Shown piece by piece: positions 53,221 to 62,438 of a stretch of 64,000 nucleotides of DNA (its first letter is position 1; every line of letters starts with the position of its first letter). Made by a program: the position numbers and the translations under genes. Location of the stretch: contig NZ_AEEC02000014.1 of NCBI RefSeq assembly GCF_000300975.2, positions 1-64,000 on the forward strand. Direction: 5' to 3'. A model generated the notes under the pieces. That model saw only the letters and a list, made by a program, of their open reading frames with translations. It was not told the origin of the DNA and ran no database searches. This DNA comes from Herbaspirillum frisingense GSF30. Lineage in GTDB: Bacteria; Pseudomonadota; Gammaproteobacteria; Burkholderiales; Burkholderiaceae_D.

Positions 53221-54363
53221 ATGGATTATCGCACGCGAATCGTTTCTTCTCTGGCCGAGATCGGCCCCGGCCGCTGGGACGCACTGGTGGCCACCCAGGC
53301 CGAAGGCAACCCCTTCCTCAGCTACGCTTTCCTGCATGCGCTGCACGAGAGCGGCGCGGCCAGTGCCGACACCGGCTGGGAGCCGCATTACCTGACGCTG
53401 TGGCAGGACCAAGCCCTGGTGGCGGCCTTGCCCCTGTATCGCAAGTTCCACTCCTATGGTGAATATGTCTTCGACTGGGCCTGGGCCGAGGCCTACCAGC
53501 GCCACGGCGTCGAATACTATCCCAAGCTGCTGGCCGCCATCCCCTTCACGCCGGTGCGCGGGGCGCGGCTGATGGCAGTCGACGAGACGGCCCGCGCCGG
53601 CCTGCTGGCCGCCTTGCAGGCGCTGCAGCAGGAGGGCGAACACTCGTCCACCCACATCCTCTACCCGCCCCCGGAGCAGGCGGAACAGCTGGCCGATGCC
53701 GGTTTCCTGCTGCGCAGCGGCGTGCAGTTCCACTGGCACAACGAAGGCTATGGCAGCTTTGCCGAGTTCGTCGATACCCTGGATCGCAAGAAGCGCAAGA
53801 ACATCCTGGCCGAGCGGCGCAAGGTGGCTGAACAGGGCGTGCAATTCACCTGGCTGCGGGGTAGCGAAATCACCGAGGCCCACTGGCGATTCTTCAACCG
53901 CTGCTACCGCCATACCTATGCGGCGCATTATTCGACGCCCTACCTGAACCTGGATTTCTTCCGCCGCATCGGCGCCACCATGCCGCAGCACCTGCTGCTG
54001 ACCCTGGCCCTGCGTGATGGCCAGCCCATCGCCTCCTCACTCACCGTGCATGACGGCGACACCCTCTACGGTCGCTATTGGGGCGCGCTGGAACACGTCC
54101 CCTGCCTGCACTTCGAGACCGCCTACTACCAGCCGCTGGAATTCTGCATCGCCGAAAAGATCCGCTGGTTCGAAGGCGGCGCCCAGGGCGAGCACAAGAT
54201 GGCACGCGGCTTCCTGCCGCAGAAGACCTGGTCGGCACACTGGCTGGCGCATCCGGGGTTCTACGATGCCGTGGAGCACTTCCTGGCCCGCGAAGTCGGC
54301 GGCATCGATGGTTATATCAACGAGCTCAACGAGCGCAATCCCTTCCGCGATCCGCCCCGCTGA
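53221..54363 (+). CDS. FemAB/GNAT-like acyltransferase (DUF482/PF04339)
   Basis: 380 residues. It shows the pattern of the PF04339 peptidoglycan-biosynthesis-like family: [21 protein letters not shown], then AFPFTPV-like ([14 protein letters not shown]), a lysine-rich helix ([20 protein letters not shown]) and [12 protein letters not shown] at the end. The family has a double GNAT fold, and its substrate in Gram-negative bacteria is not known. Start at 53221 ([10 protein letters not shown]) is chosen over an upstream ATG. It is divergent from nadE. Confidence 0.88.
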   Translation: MDYRTRIVSSLAEIGPGRWDALVATQAEGNPFLSYAFLHALHESGAASADTGWEPHYLTLWQDQALVAALPLYRKFHSYGEYVFDWAWAEAYQRHGVEYYPKLLAAIPFTPVRGARLMAVDETARAGLLAALQALQQEGEHSSTHILYPPPEQAEQLADAGFLLRSGVQFHWHNEGYGSFAEFVDTLDRKKRKNILAERRKVAEQGVQFTWLRGSEITEAHWRFFNRCYRHTYAAHYSTPYLNLDFFRRIGATMPQHLLLTLALRDGQPIASSLTVHDGDTLYGRYWGALEHVPCLHFETAYYQPLEFCIAEKIRWFEGGAQGEHKMARGFLPQKTWSAHWLAHPGFYDAVEHFLAREVGGIDGYINELNERNPFRDPPR

Positions 54364-54372
54364 GGCGGCGTA

Positions 54373-54410
54373 AAAAAAACCGGCCCGCAGCAATGCTGCG
54401 GGCCGGCCTC
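54373..54410. terminator. Strong terminator between acyltransferase and iron-binding protein genes
   Basis: CCGGCCCGCAGCA / TGCTGCGGGCCGG, 13-bp stem with a short loop. The minus strand continues with eight T, so it mainly ends the iron-binding protein gene. It can also act on plus-strand transcripts. Confidence 0.8.
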
Positions 54411-54422
54411 CTGCCATCCGGA

Positions 54423-55457
54423 TTACTTGTAACCGACGCGATCCAGCATCTGCAACACCTTCTGCTGGTTGGCACCAACGGCGCCGATGTTGATCACTTC
54501 AGCCTTGAACGGACCCATCTTGACCAGCGCCGGGTTCTCGGTCTTCACGCTCTTGACGGCCGGCCATTCGTTATTGCCTTCAGCGAAGTAGCGCTGGGCC
54601 GCATCGCTGGCCAGGTATTCCAGGAACTGCACGGCTTCGGCCTTGTGCGGGGCATGCTTGGCCACGCCACCACCGGCGATGTTGACGTGCGCGCCATAGC
54701 TCTTCTGGTTGGGCCAGACGATGCCGACCTTTTCCATCAGGGCCACATCTTCCGGCTTGGTGGAACGCAGCAGGCGGGCCACGTAGTAGGAGTTGGAAAT
54801 GGCCACGCCACATTCGCCCGAACCCACGGCCTTGATCTGGTCGGTATCGCCACCCACCGGCTGGCGTGCCTGGTTGGCGACCATGCCCTTCAAGATGGCT
54901 TCGGTCTTGGCCGCGCCATCATGCTCCAGCAGCGCGCCGAACAGCGAGACGTTGTAGGGGTGCGAGCCGCTGCGGGTACAGAGTTTGCCCTTGTTCTTCG
55001 GGTCGCCCAGGGCCTCGTAGGTGTCCACGTCTTCCGGCTTGACGCTGGTCTTGTTGTACACGATCACGCGGGCGCGGGTGGAGAATCCGAACCACTGGGT
55101 GCCGTCGCTGCCCTCCTTGCTGTGCAGGTTGGCGGGGATGCGTTCGTCCAGCAGCTTGGACTTGACCGGCTGGAACAGGCCATCGCTCTGGGCCTTCCAC
55201 AGGCGCGCCGCATCCACCAGCAGGATCACGTCGGCGGGACTGGAAGCACCCTCGCTCTTGAGGCGCGCCAGGATGCCGGCATCATCGCCATCGACGCGGT
55301 TGATCTTGATGCCGGTGGCCTTGGTGAAGTCGGCGTAGAGCGCTTCGTCGGTCTGGTAGTGGCGTGCCGAGTACAGGTTCAGGACCTTTTCCTGCGCGAA
55401 GCTGGAGGCGGCAATGGCAGCCAGTACGGCGCCGACGGCGAATTGACGGGAGAACAT
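54423..55457 (-). CDS. Ferric iron ABC transporter substrate-binding protein
   Basis: 344 residues, periplasmic, FbpA/FutA type. Signal peptide MFSRQFAVGAVLAAIAASSF ends at AQ. The mature start is EKVLNLYSARHYQTDEALY. The iron-binding tyrosine pair is seen in ISNSYYVARLL. No permease or ATPase gene lies beside it, so partners must be elsewhere. A Fur-box-like site is found about 200 bases upstream. Confidence 0.92.
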   Translation of the reverse strand: MFSRQFAVGAVLAAIAASSFAQEKVLNLYSARHYQTDEALYADFTKATGIKINRVDGDDAGILARLKSEGASSPADVILLVDAARLWKAQSDGLFQPVKSKLLDERIPANLHSKEGSDGTQWFGFSTRARVIVYNKTSVKPEDVDTYEALGDPKNKGKLCTRSGSHPYNVSLFGALLEHDGAAKTEAILKGMVANQARQPVGGDTDQIKAVGSGECGVAISNSYYVARLLRSTKPEDVALMEKVGIVWPNQKSYGAHVNIAGGGVAKHAPHKAEAVQFLEYLASDAAQRYFAEGNNEWPAVKSVKTENPALVKMGPFKAEVINIGAVGANQQKVLQMLDRVGYK

Positions 55458-55659
55458 GGACCATCCTTTTCAAAAAGAGTGAACGACCGCCGTGGCGAAA
55501 CGGCGTTTTCTTTTGGCGCGGAAGGCGGTCCGGGGAGCGGGCTCCAGGATGGACTTGGCTGTCGCAGCGGGCGGCCTGATGGCTGCCTCGTTATGGGTAT
55601 GCGTGTGCATCTGCGTGTACATACGCGAGAGGTAAAGCGCAGGCGAATATATCACAAAT

Positions 55660-55678
55660 AAGAAGCATTATCATCTTC
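55660..55678 (-). promoter_or_regulatory. Fur-box-like site
   Basis: Minus strand GAAGATGATAATGCTTCTT matches 13 of 19 bases of the Fur consensus, with its centre intact. It is 203 bases upstream of the iron-binding protein start. A perfect 12-base palindrome TCTTCTAGAAGA overlaps its end (55674-55685). The remaining part of the 349-base gap shows no gene I can support. Confidence 0.4.
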
Positions 55679-55716
55679 TAGAAGACATATCGGAAAGCCG
55701 TGCTGTGAACGTAGAA

Positions 55717-55747
55717 ACGCCCTTGCCAACTGATGTGGCAAGGGCGT
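55717..55747 (-). terminator. Terminator after ppx
   Basis: ACGCCCTTGCCA / TGGCAAGGGCGT perfect 12-bp stem with a 7-base loop. The minus-strand tail is only TTTC. Confidence 0.55.
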
Positions 55748-55806
55748 GATGACGTGCTGTGAGTGCAGCGAAAGCGACAAAGACAGCGAAGGCGAACGAA
55801 GCGCGC

Positions 55807-57264
55807 TCAGATCACCTTGACGGCGAAATCGACGCCGATGCCGGCCCACCACTCCTGCTCCTTCTGGAACCAGAAGGAAATGCTGGGATGCTCCTTGATG
55901 TAGTCGCGACGGATCTCCAGGTCGATGCGGCTCTTGAGCTTGACCCTTACCTTGTCCAGGTCCAGCGTGATGTGCGCGTGGCGGAACATCACCGCCAGCC
56001 GCAGCGCCAGCACCGCCTTGGCGAAATCGACGTCCGCCAGCATCTCGCTGATCTTCTTCAGGTTGCCCTTCTGACCGAGGATCAGGGTACTCATCAAACG
56101 CTGCTCGCGGGTGGTAAAGCCCGGCAGGTCGGCATTGGCGATCATGTAGGCCGAATGCTTGTGGTAACCGGTGGGCGACACCACCAGCCCGGTCTCGTGC
56201 AGCAAGGCGCTCCAGTAGAGATAGCGGGCGTAGGAGTCGGTGGCCGGCTTCAGCAGATCGAAGAAACCTCGCGCGGTATCGGCCACGCCATGGGCGCGGG
56301 CGGCATCGACGTGGAAGCGGCGGGCAAACTCTTCGACCGAACGATCGCGGCGGTCGGCCTTGGTGGCGCGCAGTTGCAGGTCCCACATCACGCCCATGCG
56401 CAGGCCGGCTTCCACCGGGGTGATGACCTCGATGCGGAATTCCTGCATGAAGCCGATCAGCACCGCCAGGCCGCCCATGATCACACCGGCACGGTCGGGT
56501 TTCATGCCGTCCAGCGCGATCTGGCTGACATGACCGAAGTCGATCAGGCGCTGCATCAGGTCGGCCAGGCTGGGCAGGCTCACGCGGCCATCACCCATGC
56601 CGTTGCGACGGATGGTGTCGGCAATGGCGCGCATGGTGCCGGAAGAGCCATAGACATTCACCTCGGCCGGGTCGAAGCTGAACAGGTGTACCGCATCTTC
56701 GACATGCGAGCGGGCCGAGATGATGGCGCGTTCGAAGGCCGCCGTGGTGATGGCACCATCGGGGAAGAAGGCCAGGCTTTGATTGACGGTGCCGATGCCG
56801 AAGGATTCGACGTGACGGATATGCTCGCCCAGGCCACGGATCACCTCGGTGGAACCGCCGCCGATGTCGATGACCATGCGTTCTTCACCGGCATCGGCCA
56901 GCACGCCGGCCACGCCCATGTAGATCAGGCGGCCCTCTTCCTCACCGGAAATGATCTCCACCGGATAACCGATGGCCCGCTCCAGTTCCGGCAGCAGGTC
57001 GGCGGCGTTCTTGGCCACGCGCAAGGTATTGGTGGCTACCACCCGCACTGCGGTCAGCGGATAGTCACGCAGGATGGCGCGAAAGCGGGTGAGCGAATCG
57101 ATGGCGCTCTGACAGGCCTGCTGGGTCAGGTTGCCGCTCTTGTCGATGCCCGCCGCCAGGCGGATGGGGTCGCGCGCGCTCTTGATGACGCGTATGCCGT
57201 CGTCCTCGTACTTGCCGATATGCAAGCGAAAACTGTTGGAACCGAGATCTACCGCAGCAAACAT
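55807..57264 (-). CDS. ppx: Exopolyphosphatase / Ppx-GppA phosphatase
   Basis: Releases phosphate from the ends of polyphosphate, and may also hydrolyse pppGpp. 485 residues. N-terminal ASKHA motifs AAVDLGSNSFRLHIG, VVATNTLRVAKN, GEEEGRLIYMGV and VIDIGGGSTEVIRG. The C-terminal helical domain has HD-type residues (YWSALLHETGLVVS, YHKHSAYMIANADLPGF). It is divergent from an RsmI-like methylase. Confidence 0.93.
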   Translation of the reverse strand: MFAAVDLGSNSFRLHIGKYEDDGIRVIKSARDPIRLAAGIDKSGNLTQQACQSAIDSLTRFRAILRDYPLTAVRVVATNTLRVAKNAADLLPELERAIGYPVEIISGEEEGRLIYMGVAGVLADAGEERMVIDIGGGSTEVIRGLGEHIRHVESFGIGTVNQSLAFFPDGAITTAAFERAIISARSHVEDAVHLFSFDPAEVNVYGSSGTMRAIADTIRRNGMGDGRVSLPSLADLMQRLIDFGHVSQIALDGMKPDRAGVIMGGLAVLIGFMQEFRIEVITPVEAGLRMGVMWDLQLRATKADRRDRSVEEFARRFHVDAARAHGVADTARGFFDLLKPATDSYARYLYWSALLHETGLVVSPTGYHKHSAYMIANADLPGFTTREQRLMSTLILGQKGNLKKISEMLADVDFAKAVLALRLAVMFRHAHITLDLDKVRVKLKSRIDLEIRRDYIKEHPSISFWFQKEQEWWAGIGVDFAVKVI

Positions 57265-57453
57265 GCATGTCCTTTCGCAATCGCACTAGAAGCCAATTGC
57301 TAAATAATTTAAACCTCACCTTGTCTCCATCCCGACAAGATAATCGGCGCGCATTACACTTTGATGACAGCCGGCACCCTGTAGAATGGCGGCTCGGCGC
57401 TGCCATGCTGCGTCGCACATATTATTTTATACAATTTATCCCATTTCCCTTCC

Positions 57454-58218
57454 ATGCCCGGCATTCTTTACCTGGTTCCCAACACACTGGGCCCCACCGA
57501 GCCTCCCGCCGACGCCAGCGTGACGCATCCGCTGGAAAGCATCATCCCGCGCCAGGTGCAGGCGATCGCAGCGCGCCTGGATTATTTCGTCGCCGAGAAC
57601 GCCAAGACCACGCGCGCCTTCCTGAAACTCCTGGGCAGCAGCCAAGCCCTGGCCAAGCCCATCCAGGAAATCCAGATCGCCGAGCTCAACGTCAACACAC
57701 CGCCGGCCGCCCTGCCCTCGCTGCTGGCTCCCCTGCTGGAAGGCCGTGATGGTGGCCTGATCTCGGAAGCAGGCGTGCCGGCGGTGGCCGACCCCGGCGC
57801 CAACCTGGTCCGGCTGGCGCACCAGCATGGCATCCAGGTGCGCCCGCTGGTGGGCCCCTCTTCCTTGCTGCTGGCGGTCATGGCCAGTGGTCTCAATGGC
57901 CAGAGCTTCGCCTTCAACGGCTACCTGCCTACCGATGCCGAGGCGCGCGCCAAGCGCATCCGCCAGCTGGAAGATCGCGCCCGCAAGGAAAAGCAGACCC
58001 AGCTGCTGATCGAAACGCCCTATCGCAACACCGCCATGCTGGAGGCGCTGGTGCAATCCTGCCAGCCCGGCACGCTGATCTGCGTGGCCACCGACCTGTC
58101 GCTGGCCAGCGAGTCGGTACGCACGCAGACAGCCGCGCAGTGGAAGGCCGCCCTGGCTGCCGGCAAGGCACCGGACTTCCACAAGAAACCGACCGTCTTC
58201 CTGCTGCTGGCCGAATAG
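57454..58218 (+). CDS. RsmI-like SAM-dependent methyltransferase
   Basis: 254 residues of the tetrapyrrole methylase fold. SAM and substrate motifs resemble RsmI but are altered: LYLVPNTLG for YVVATPIGN, GLISEAGVPAVADPGANLVRL and VGPSSLLLAVMASGLNGQSFAFNGYLP. RsmI 2'-O-methylates C1402 of 16S rRNA. This shorter paralogue is common beside sppA in betaproteobacteria and its target is uncertain. A TTTGAT-N16-TAGAAT promoter may lie at 57360-57387. Confidence 0.88.
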   Translation: MPGILYLVPNTLGPTEPPADASVTHPLESIIPRQVQAIAARLDYFVAENAKTTRAFLKLLGSSQALAKPIQEIQIAELNVNTPPAALPSLLAPLLEGRDGGLISEAGVPAVADPGANLVRLAHQHGIQVRPLVGPSSLLLAVMASGLNGQSFAFNGYLPTDAEARAKRIRQLEDRARKEKQTQLLIETPYRNTAMLEALVQSCQPGTLICVATDLSLASESVRTQTAAQWKAALAAGKAPDFHKKPTVFLLLAE

Positions 58219-58255
58219 CGTCGCCCCAACGCGAGAGACGCGGCGCCCCAATGAC

Positions 58256-58288
58256 AAAGGCCGGTTGTGATACACAACCGGCCTTTTT
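58256..58288. terminator. Bidirectional terminator between methylase and sppA genes
   Basis: AAAGGCCGGTTGTG / CACAACCGGCCTTT, 14-bp stem with a 3-base loop, T run on the plus side and TTTG on the minus side. Confidence 0.85.
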
Positions 58289-58308
58289 GCATGCTCCGTC
58301 CCGAGGCG

Positions 58309-59352
58309 TCAGCGCAGGGTGGAAAGCGGCGTCGACATCAGCGTCTTGGCAAAGCCCGCACCGAAGGCCACGCCGAATTTCTTGAGCACCCGTTCGGAGA
58401 GGTTTTCGGTCTGGGTGTAATCCACCACATCCTCGGCCTTGAGCACGTCGCGGGCCACGCTATCGACCGTGCCATAGCCATCGGCCAGACCCAGCTCGAT
58501 CGCCTTGGAACCGGTCCATACCAGCCCGGAGAAGGTATCCGGCGTTTCCTTCAGGCGCGCGCCACGACCCTGGCGCACCACCTCGATGAACTGCTGGTGG
58601 ATCTCCTGCAGCATCGATTGGGCGTATTCACGCTGCTTCGGGCTTTGCGGGCTGAAAGGGTCGAGGAAGCTCTTGTTCTCGCCCGCGGTCAGCAGGCGGC
58701 GTTCCACGCCCAGCTTGTCCATCAGACCGGTGAAGCCGAAGCCGTCCATGAGCACGCCCACCGAACCGATCAGGCTGGCCTTGTTGACGTAGATCTTGTC
58801 GGCCGCCGCGGCGATGTAATAGCCGCCGGAGGCGCACACTTCCTCCACCACCACGTAGATCGGCTTCTTGGGATAGGCCTTGCGCAGGCGGGTGATCTCG
58901 TCGTTGATCATGCCGGCCTGCACCGGGCTGCCACCGGGGCTGTTGATCTTGAGGATCACGCCGACCGAGTCGGAGGCGGCAAAGGCCTTGTCCAGCGCCG
59001 GGATCACCACCCCTGCCGAGCCCTGCCCTTCGGAATCGATGGCGCCCTTGATCTCGACCAGGGCGGTATGGGTGCCCAGCGGCTCGCTCTCAGTCTTGTT
59101 ATAGGTGAAGGCCAGCCAAGCGCCCAGCACAATCACCACCAGGATGGCGATGCGGAAGAAGATGCCCCAGCGGCGCCGGGCGCGCTGTTCCTTGACGGCA
59201 AACAGGGCCAGTTTTTCCAGGACGTCGCGCTCCCAGCCGCTCTTCTTGTCCTCGCGCACGCTGGCGGGGATGGAGGGCGATGGTGGCGATGGCGGCGTTT
59301 GTGGCGGGACTGGCGGCTTGTCTTGCTGGTTTTCAGATTCGTTGTTGCTCAT
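58309..59352 (-). CDS. sppA: Signal peptide peptidase SppA, short form
   Basis: Inner-membrane serine protease of family S49 that degrades cleaved signal peptides. 347 residues. A charged and Pro-rich cytoplasmic start precedes one membrane helix (about 62-82). The nucleophile serine is in EEVCASGGYYIAAAADKIYVN and the general-base lysine in LTAGENKSFLDPFSP. It belongs to the half-length form. It lies in the run rluC-gph-Rieske-sppA. Confidence 0.93.
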   Translation of the reverse strand: MSNNESENQQDKPPVPPQTPPSPPSPSIPASVREDKKSGWERDVLEKLALFAVKEQRARRRWGIFFRIAILVVIVLGAWLAFTYNKTESEPLGTHTALVEIKGAIDSEGQGSAGVVIPALDKAFAASDSVGVILKINSPGGSPVQAGMINDEITRLRKAYPKKPIYVVVEEVCASGGYYIAAAADKIYVNKASLIGSVGVLMDGFGFTGLMDKLGVERRLLTAGENKSFLDPFSPQSPKQREYAQSMLQEIHQQFIEVVRQGRGARLKETPDTFSGLVWTGSKAIELGLADGYGTVDSVARDVLKAEDVVDYTQTENLSERVLKKFGVAFGAGFAKTLMSTPLSTLR

Positions 59353-59399
59353 AGGCTCACTCTAAGCAGCGCAGCAGCCTGCGCCGGTTTCCCCGAAGC

Positions 59400-59798
59400 T
59401 CATGCCTCGACGGGCTTGACGATGTCGTCCGGACGCCAGTAGACCTGGCCGTCGCGTTCCACCGCCATGATCTTACGCAAGTGCGCGCCGGTACAAGGAC
59501 CGCCCTCGCATTTTCCGGTATCGGGCGCATAAACGGCGCCATGTGTTGCACACATGAGATACAGACCGCTGGATTCGAAGAACTCGCCCTCGGCCCAGTC
59601 CAGTTCGATGGGGACATGGGCGCAGCGGTTCAGGTAGCCATAGACCACTCCGCCATAGCGCACCACGAAACCGGTGGTCTCGTCGCCATGCACCTGCACC
59701 GGGAAGCGCTTGCCCAGGCCGCCTTCGGCCAGATCGCCGGAGGCGCAGATGAGGATGTCGCCGGAAGCGTTCACGTAGCCGTCCTCAGGCCTGCTCAT
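59400..59798 (-). CDS. Small Rieske 2Fe-2S protein
   Basis: 132 residues. Cluster ligands are C-x-H in NRCAHVPIELDW and C-x2-H in LMCATHGAVYAPDTG, so a Rieske cluster is expected. There is no signal or membrane segment, so a soluble carrier is likely. Its ATG lies inside the end of the phosphatase gene (14-base overlap), so the two are translationally coupled. Partner unknown. Confidence 0.9.
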   Translation of the reverse strand: MSRPEDGYVNASGDILICASGDLAEGGLGKRFPVQVHGDETTGFVVRYGGVVYGYLNRCAHVPIELDWAEGEFFESSGLYLMCATHGAVYAPDTGKCEGGPCTGAHLRKIMAVERDGQVYWRPDDIVKPVEA

Positions 59799-60444
59799 TG
59801 AGCCACTGGTGCAGCTCGCGGATGGAGCGCGCCGAATACAGCGGCGAGAGCGTCTGCAACTGCTGTGGCGGATGCGCGCCGAACTCCACCGCCACGCCCG
59901 CGGCACCGGCGTTGATGGCCATCTGCAGGTCGTGGGTGGTGTCGCCGATCATCAGCGTGCGGTGCATGTCCTGGCCCAGCTCGCGGGTCAGCTCCTGCAA
60001 CATGGCCGGATGCGGCTTGGAGAAGGTCTCGTCGGCGCAGCGGGTGGCGTCGAACATGGACAGCAGGCCGGTGGTGTTCATGGCCCGGTTCAGCCCGACC
60101 CGGCTCTTGCCGGTGGCCACTGCCAGGAAATAGCCCTGCTGCGACAGGTCGGTCAGCATTTCGGGCACGCCCTCGAAGAGCGTGAGGTCCTTGTCCTGGC
60201 CCAGGTAATGGTGGCGGTAACGCTCCACGATGCGCGGATAGTACTTGGGGTCGACATCGGGAATGGCGGCCTGCATCGCGTCCTGCAGGCCCAGGCCGAT
60301 CACGTAGGAAGCTGCGCTCTTGTCGGGAATCGGCAGGCCCAGGTCGCGCGCTGCGGCCTGGATGCAGCGCACGATGGTGGACGTGCTGTCCATCAGGGTG
60401 CCATCCCAGTCGAAGACGATCAGGTCGAATTGCTTTCTTGCCAT
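59785..60444 (-). CDS. HAD-family phosphatase, Gph-like
   Basis: 219 residues. Motif I DWDGTLMDS, motif II ATGKSRVGL, motif III KPHPAML and motif IV IGDTTHDLQMA are complete. It resembles phosphoglycolate phosphatases, although the substrate cannot be told from sequence. Start MARKQFDLIVF at 60444 is the family start. The frame runs on upstream without similarity. It follows rluC by 128 bases. Confidence 0.9.
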   Translation of the reverse strand: MARKQFDLIVFDWDGTLMDSTSTIVRCIQAAARDLGLPIPDKSAASYVIGLGLQDAMQAAIPDVDPKYYPRIVERYRHHYLGQDKDLTLFEGVPEMLTDLSQQGYFLAVATGKSRVGLNRAMNTTGLLSMFDATRCADETFSKPHPAMLQELTRELGQDMHRTLMIGDTTHDLQMAINAGAAGVAVEFGAHPPQQLQTLSPLYSARSIRELHQWLNEQA

Positions 60445-60572
60445 GTCTGATGCTCTTTCTGCGGGCATGTCCGCCGCCGGCTTGCCAGCGCGACAAGGCA
60501 GCAGCGAAACATGCGATTTTGTTAATGCCGGGCAGAAAGTATCATATCCCGGCCGACTACGTGCACTGTCCT

Positions 60573-61640
60573 TCAGTCCTCCGCGCCAGCCAGCATGTTG
60601 TAGGGCAGGAGATCGCCCTCGGCCCCACCTTCCAGGCTGCGCAGGAATTTTGCGCATTCATCGGGCAGGCCGGCTTTCAGGGTGACGGTCTGGCCGGTTT
60701 CCGGATGCAGGAAGCTGATGCGCCAGGCATGCAGGAACATGCGCTTGAAAGCAATACGCTTGCCATCGGCCTTCTGCAGCGCCTTGTTCAAGGGGAAGTC
60801 GCCGTACTTGTCGTCGCCGACAATGGGAAAACCGCTGGAAGACAGGTGCACCCGGATCTGATGGGTGCGACCGGTCTTCAGTTCAGCTTCCAGCAGGGCA
60901 AATTCACCGAAGCGACGCAAGAGCGAGAACACCGTATGGGACGGCTGGCCATCGGCCTGCACCCGCACCCGGCGCTCACCGTCAGGCGTGCTGTACTTGA
61001 ACAGCGGCAACTTCACGTGCTGGCGGGCATTCTTCCAGTCGCCCTGGACCAGGGTCAGGTAGCGCTTGTCGGTCTGGCCCTCGCGCATCTGTTCATGCAG
61101 GTTCGTCAGCGCCGAACGCTTCTTGGCGATCAGCAGCACGCCCGAGGTGTCGCGGTCCAGCCGGTGCACCAGCTCCAGGAACTTGGCCTGAGGCCGTGCC
61201 GCCCGCAACTGCTCGATGACACCGTAGCTCACGCCGGACCCGCCATGCACGGCCACACCGGCCGGCTTGTCGATGACCAGCATGTGGCTGTCTTCCAGCA
61301 GGATGCGGAATTCCGCTCCCGGGACTACAGTTTCTTGCTTCTCTGCAACTCGTATTGGCGGCACACGCACGACATCGCCCTCGACCAGACGATAGGTCTG
61401 GTCGATACGGCCCTTGTTGACGCGCACCTCGCCCGAACGCAGGACACGATAGATATGGCTCTTGGGAACGCCTTTGCAAACCCGCAGCAGGAAATTGTCA
61501 ATCCGCTGGCCCGCCTCTTCGTCGGAAATGGTCAGCAACTGCACCTGAGGGACGCTCTGCGAGGCTGTTGCGTTCCGGGAGGCCGGCGCCGCGTCGGCGC
61601 TTTCAGAAGCCCCCCTAGAAAATCTCGCTAAGTCCTTCAT
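60573..61640 (-). CDS. rluC: 23S rRNA pseudouridine synthase RluC
   Basis: Modifies 955, 2504 and 2580 of 23S rRNA in E. coli. 355 residues. An N-terminal S4 domain (GQRIDNFLLRVCKGVPKSHI) is followed by the catalytic loop HRLDRDTSGVLLIAK with the essential aspartate, and GRTHQIRVHLSSSGFPIVGD. It is divergent from rne, as in E. coli. Its own promoter is not clear. Confidence 0.95.
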   Translation of the reverse strand: MKDLARFSRGASESADAAPASRNATASQSVPQVQLLTISDEEAGQRIDNFLLRVCKGVPKSHIYRVLRSGEVRVNKGRIDQTYRLVEGDVVRVPPIRVAEKQETVVPGAEFRILLEDSHMLVIDKPAGVAVHGGSGVSYGVIEQLRAARPQAKFLELVHRLDRDTSGVLLIAKKRSALTNLHEQMREGQTDKRYLTLVQGDWKNARQHVKLPLFKYSTPDGERRVRVQADGQPSHTVFSLLRRFGEFALLEAELKTGRTHQIRVHLSSSGFPIVGDDKYGDFPLNKALQKADGKRIAFKRMFLHAWRISFLHPETGQTVTLKAGLPDECAKFLRSLEGGAEGDLLPYNMLAGAED

Positions 61641-62438
61641 TTTGAATATATAATCGATTGACGCCGATCAAAAAACGGCGTTAGTAGAATAAAAAAGGAA
61701 CATTCTACACAAGAGGAGTCTTCGTCAGCCTCGCTCATTTGCAAAATTGACGAAGGGGGCCCCGAAAACCACGACGCGCGGCATCGCAGACGCAATAAAA
61801 GCGCTGCAACGGTTGACAATACAGCCGATCATGTCGCTTGCCTGGTCCACGTAAAGGCCTCGAAACGAGTACGCACCTTCCCTTTGCGAGTCCAGTTTGC
61901 ACCGCAGTTGCAATCGGACAGCGCACTTGGAAGTGGAACAGATTTGTTTGGATCATCAGGATAAAAGTCTGGCAAGACTCGCATCCGGTGACCCGACCCA
62001 GGACAGCAGTGCACAGCCCCCCGGCGACCAGCAGCGCAAGCATGGCAGGCTCATCAGCCCGCCCCCTTGCAGCGCATCGCTCGGGCCATGCCGCAATTCG
62101 GGCCGGGCCATCGCGAAGCTTGCCGGTTGATGCAGTAGAACCCGATCGCCGTCGCCAACCTCACTATGTTACGTTTGGCTCCACAGACCAGCTTACCGTC
62201 CGCAGTTGCCTGCGCGACCGCCTATGGCGGAGCGCGCGGCGCGGATACGGTGCTGCCCGGCGTCCCGGTCCACTGCATCCGCGCCCCCTTGTGCTGGAGC
62301 GCCCGCTAAGGCGCACTCACACAATCAAGGCAATTCCCTCCCCAATCACTTCGTTCTCGCGTACATCCCCTGTACTTTTGGCCCGCTACCACATACGGAC
62401 GGGCCATTTGAAGGATCTTCGGATCCCGGAGTGAAAAC
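61641..62438 (+). promoter_or_regulatory. rluC/rne divergent region and long structured rne leader
   Basis: About 800 bases without a supported gene. Seen on the plus strand: inverted repeat CTTCGTCA / TGACGAAG (61720-61755); a hairpin at 62238-62285 with GGCGCGGAT / ATCCGCGCC, one mismatch, then CGGTG / CACTG; TGGCCCG / CGGGCCA at 62379-62406; and GGATC-TTCG-GATCC at 62413-62426, a UUCG-capped helix one base before the GGAG ribosome binding site. TTGACA at 61813 has no good -10. E. coli rne also has a long structured leader used for autoregulation. Confidence 0.5.

Noticed and set aside
55470-55655. Small frame with His-Thr repeats before the iron-binding protein gene
   Set aside because: The repeats come from a simple GT-rich stretch. 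The start lacks a ribosome binding site, and the frame lies in the leader.
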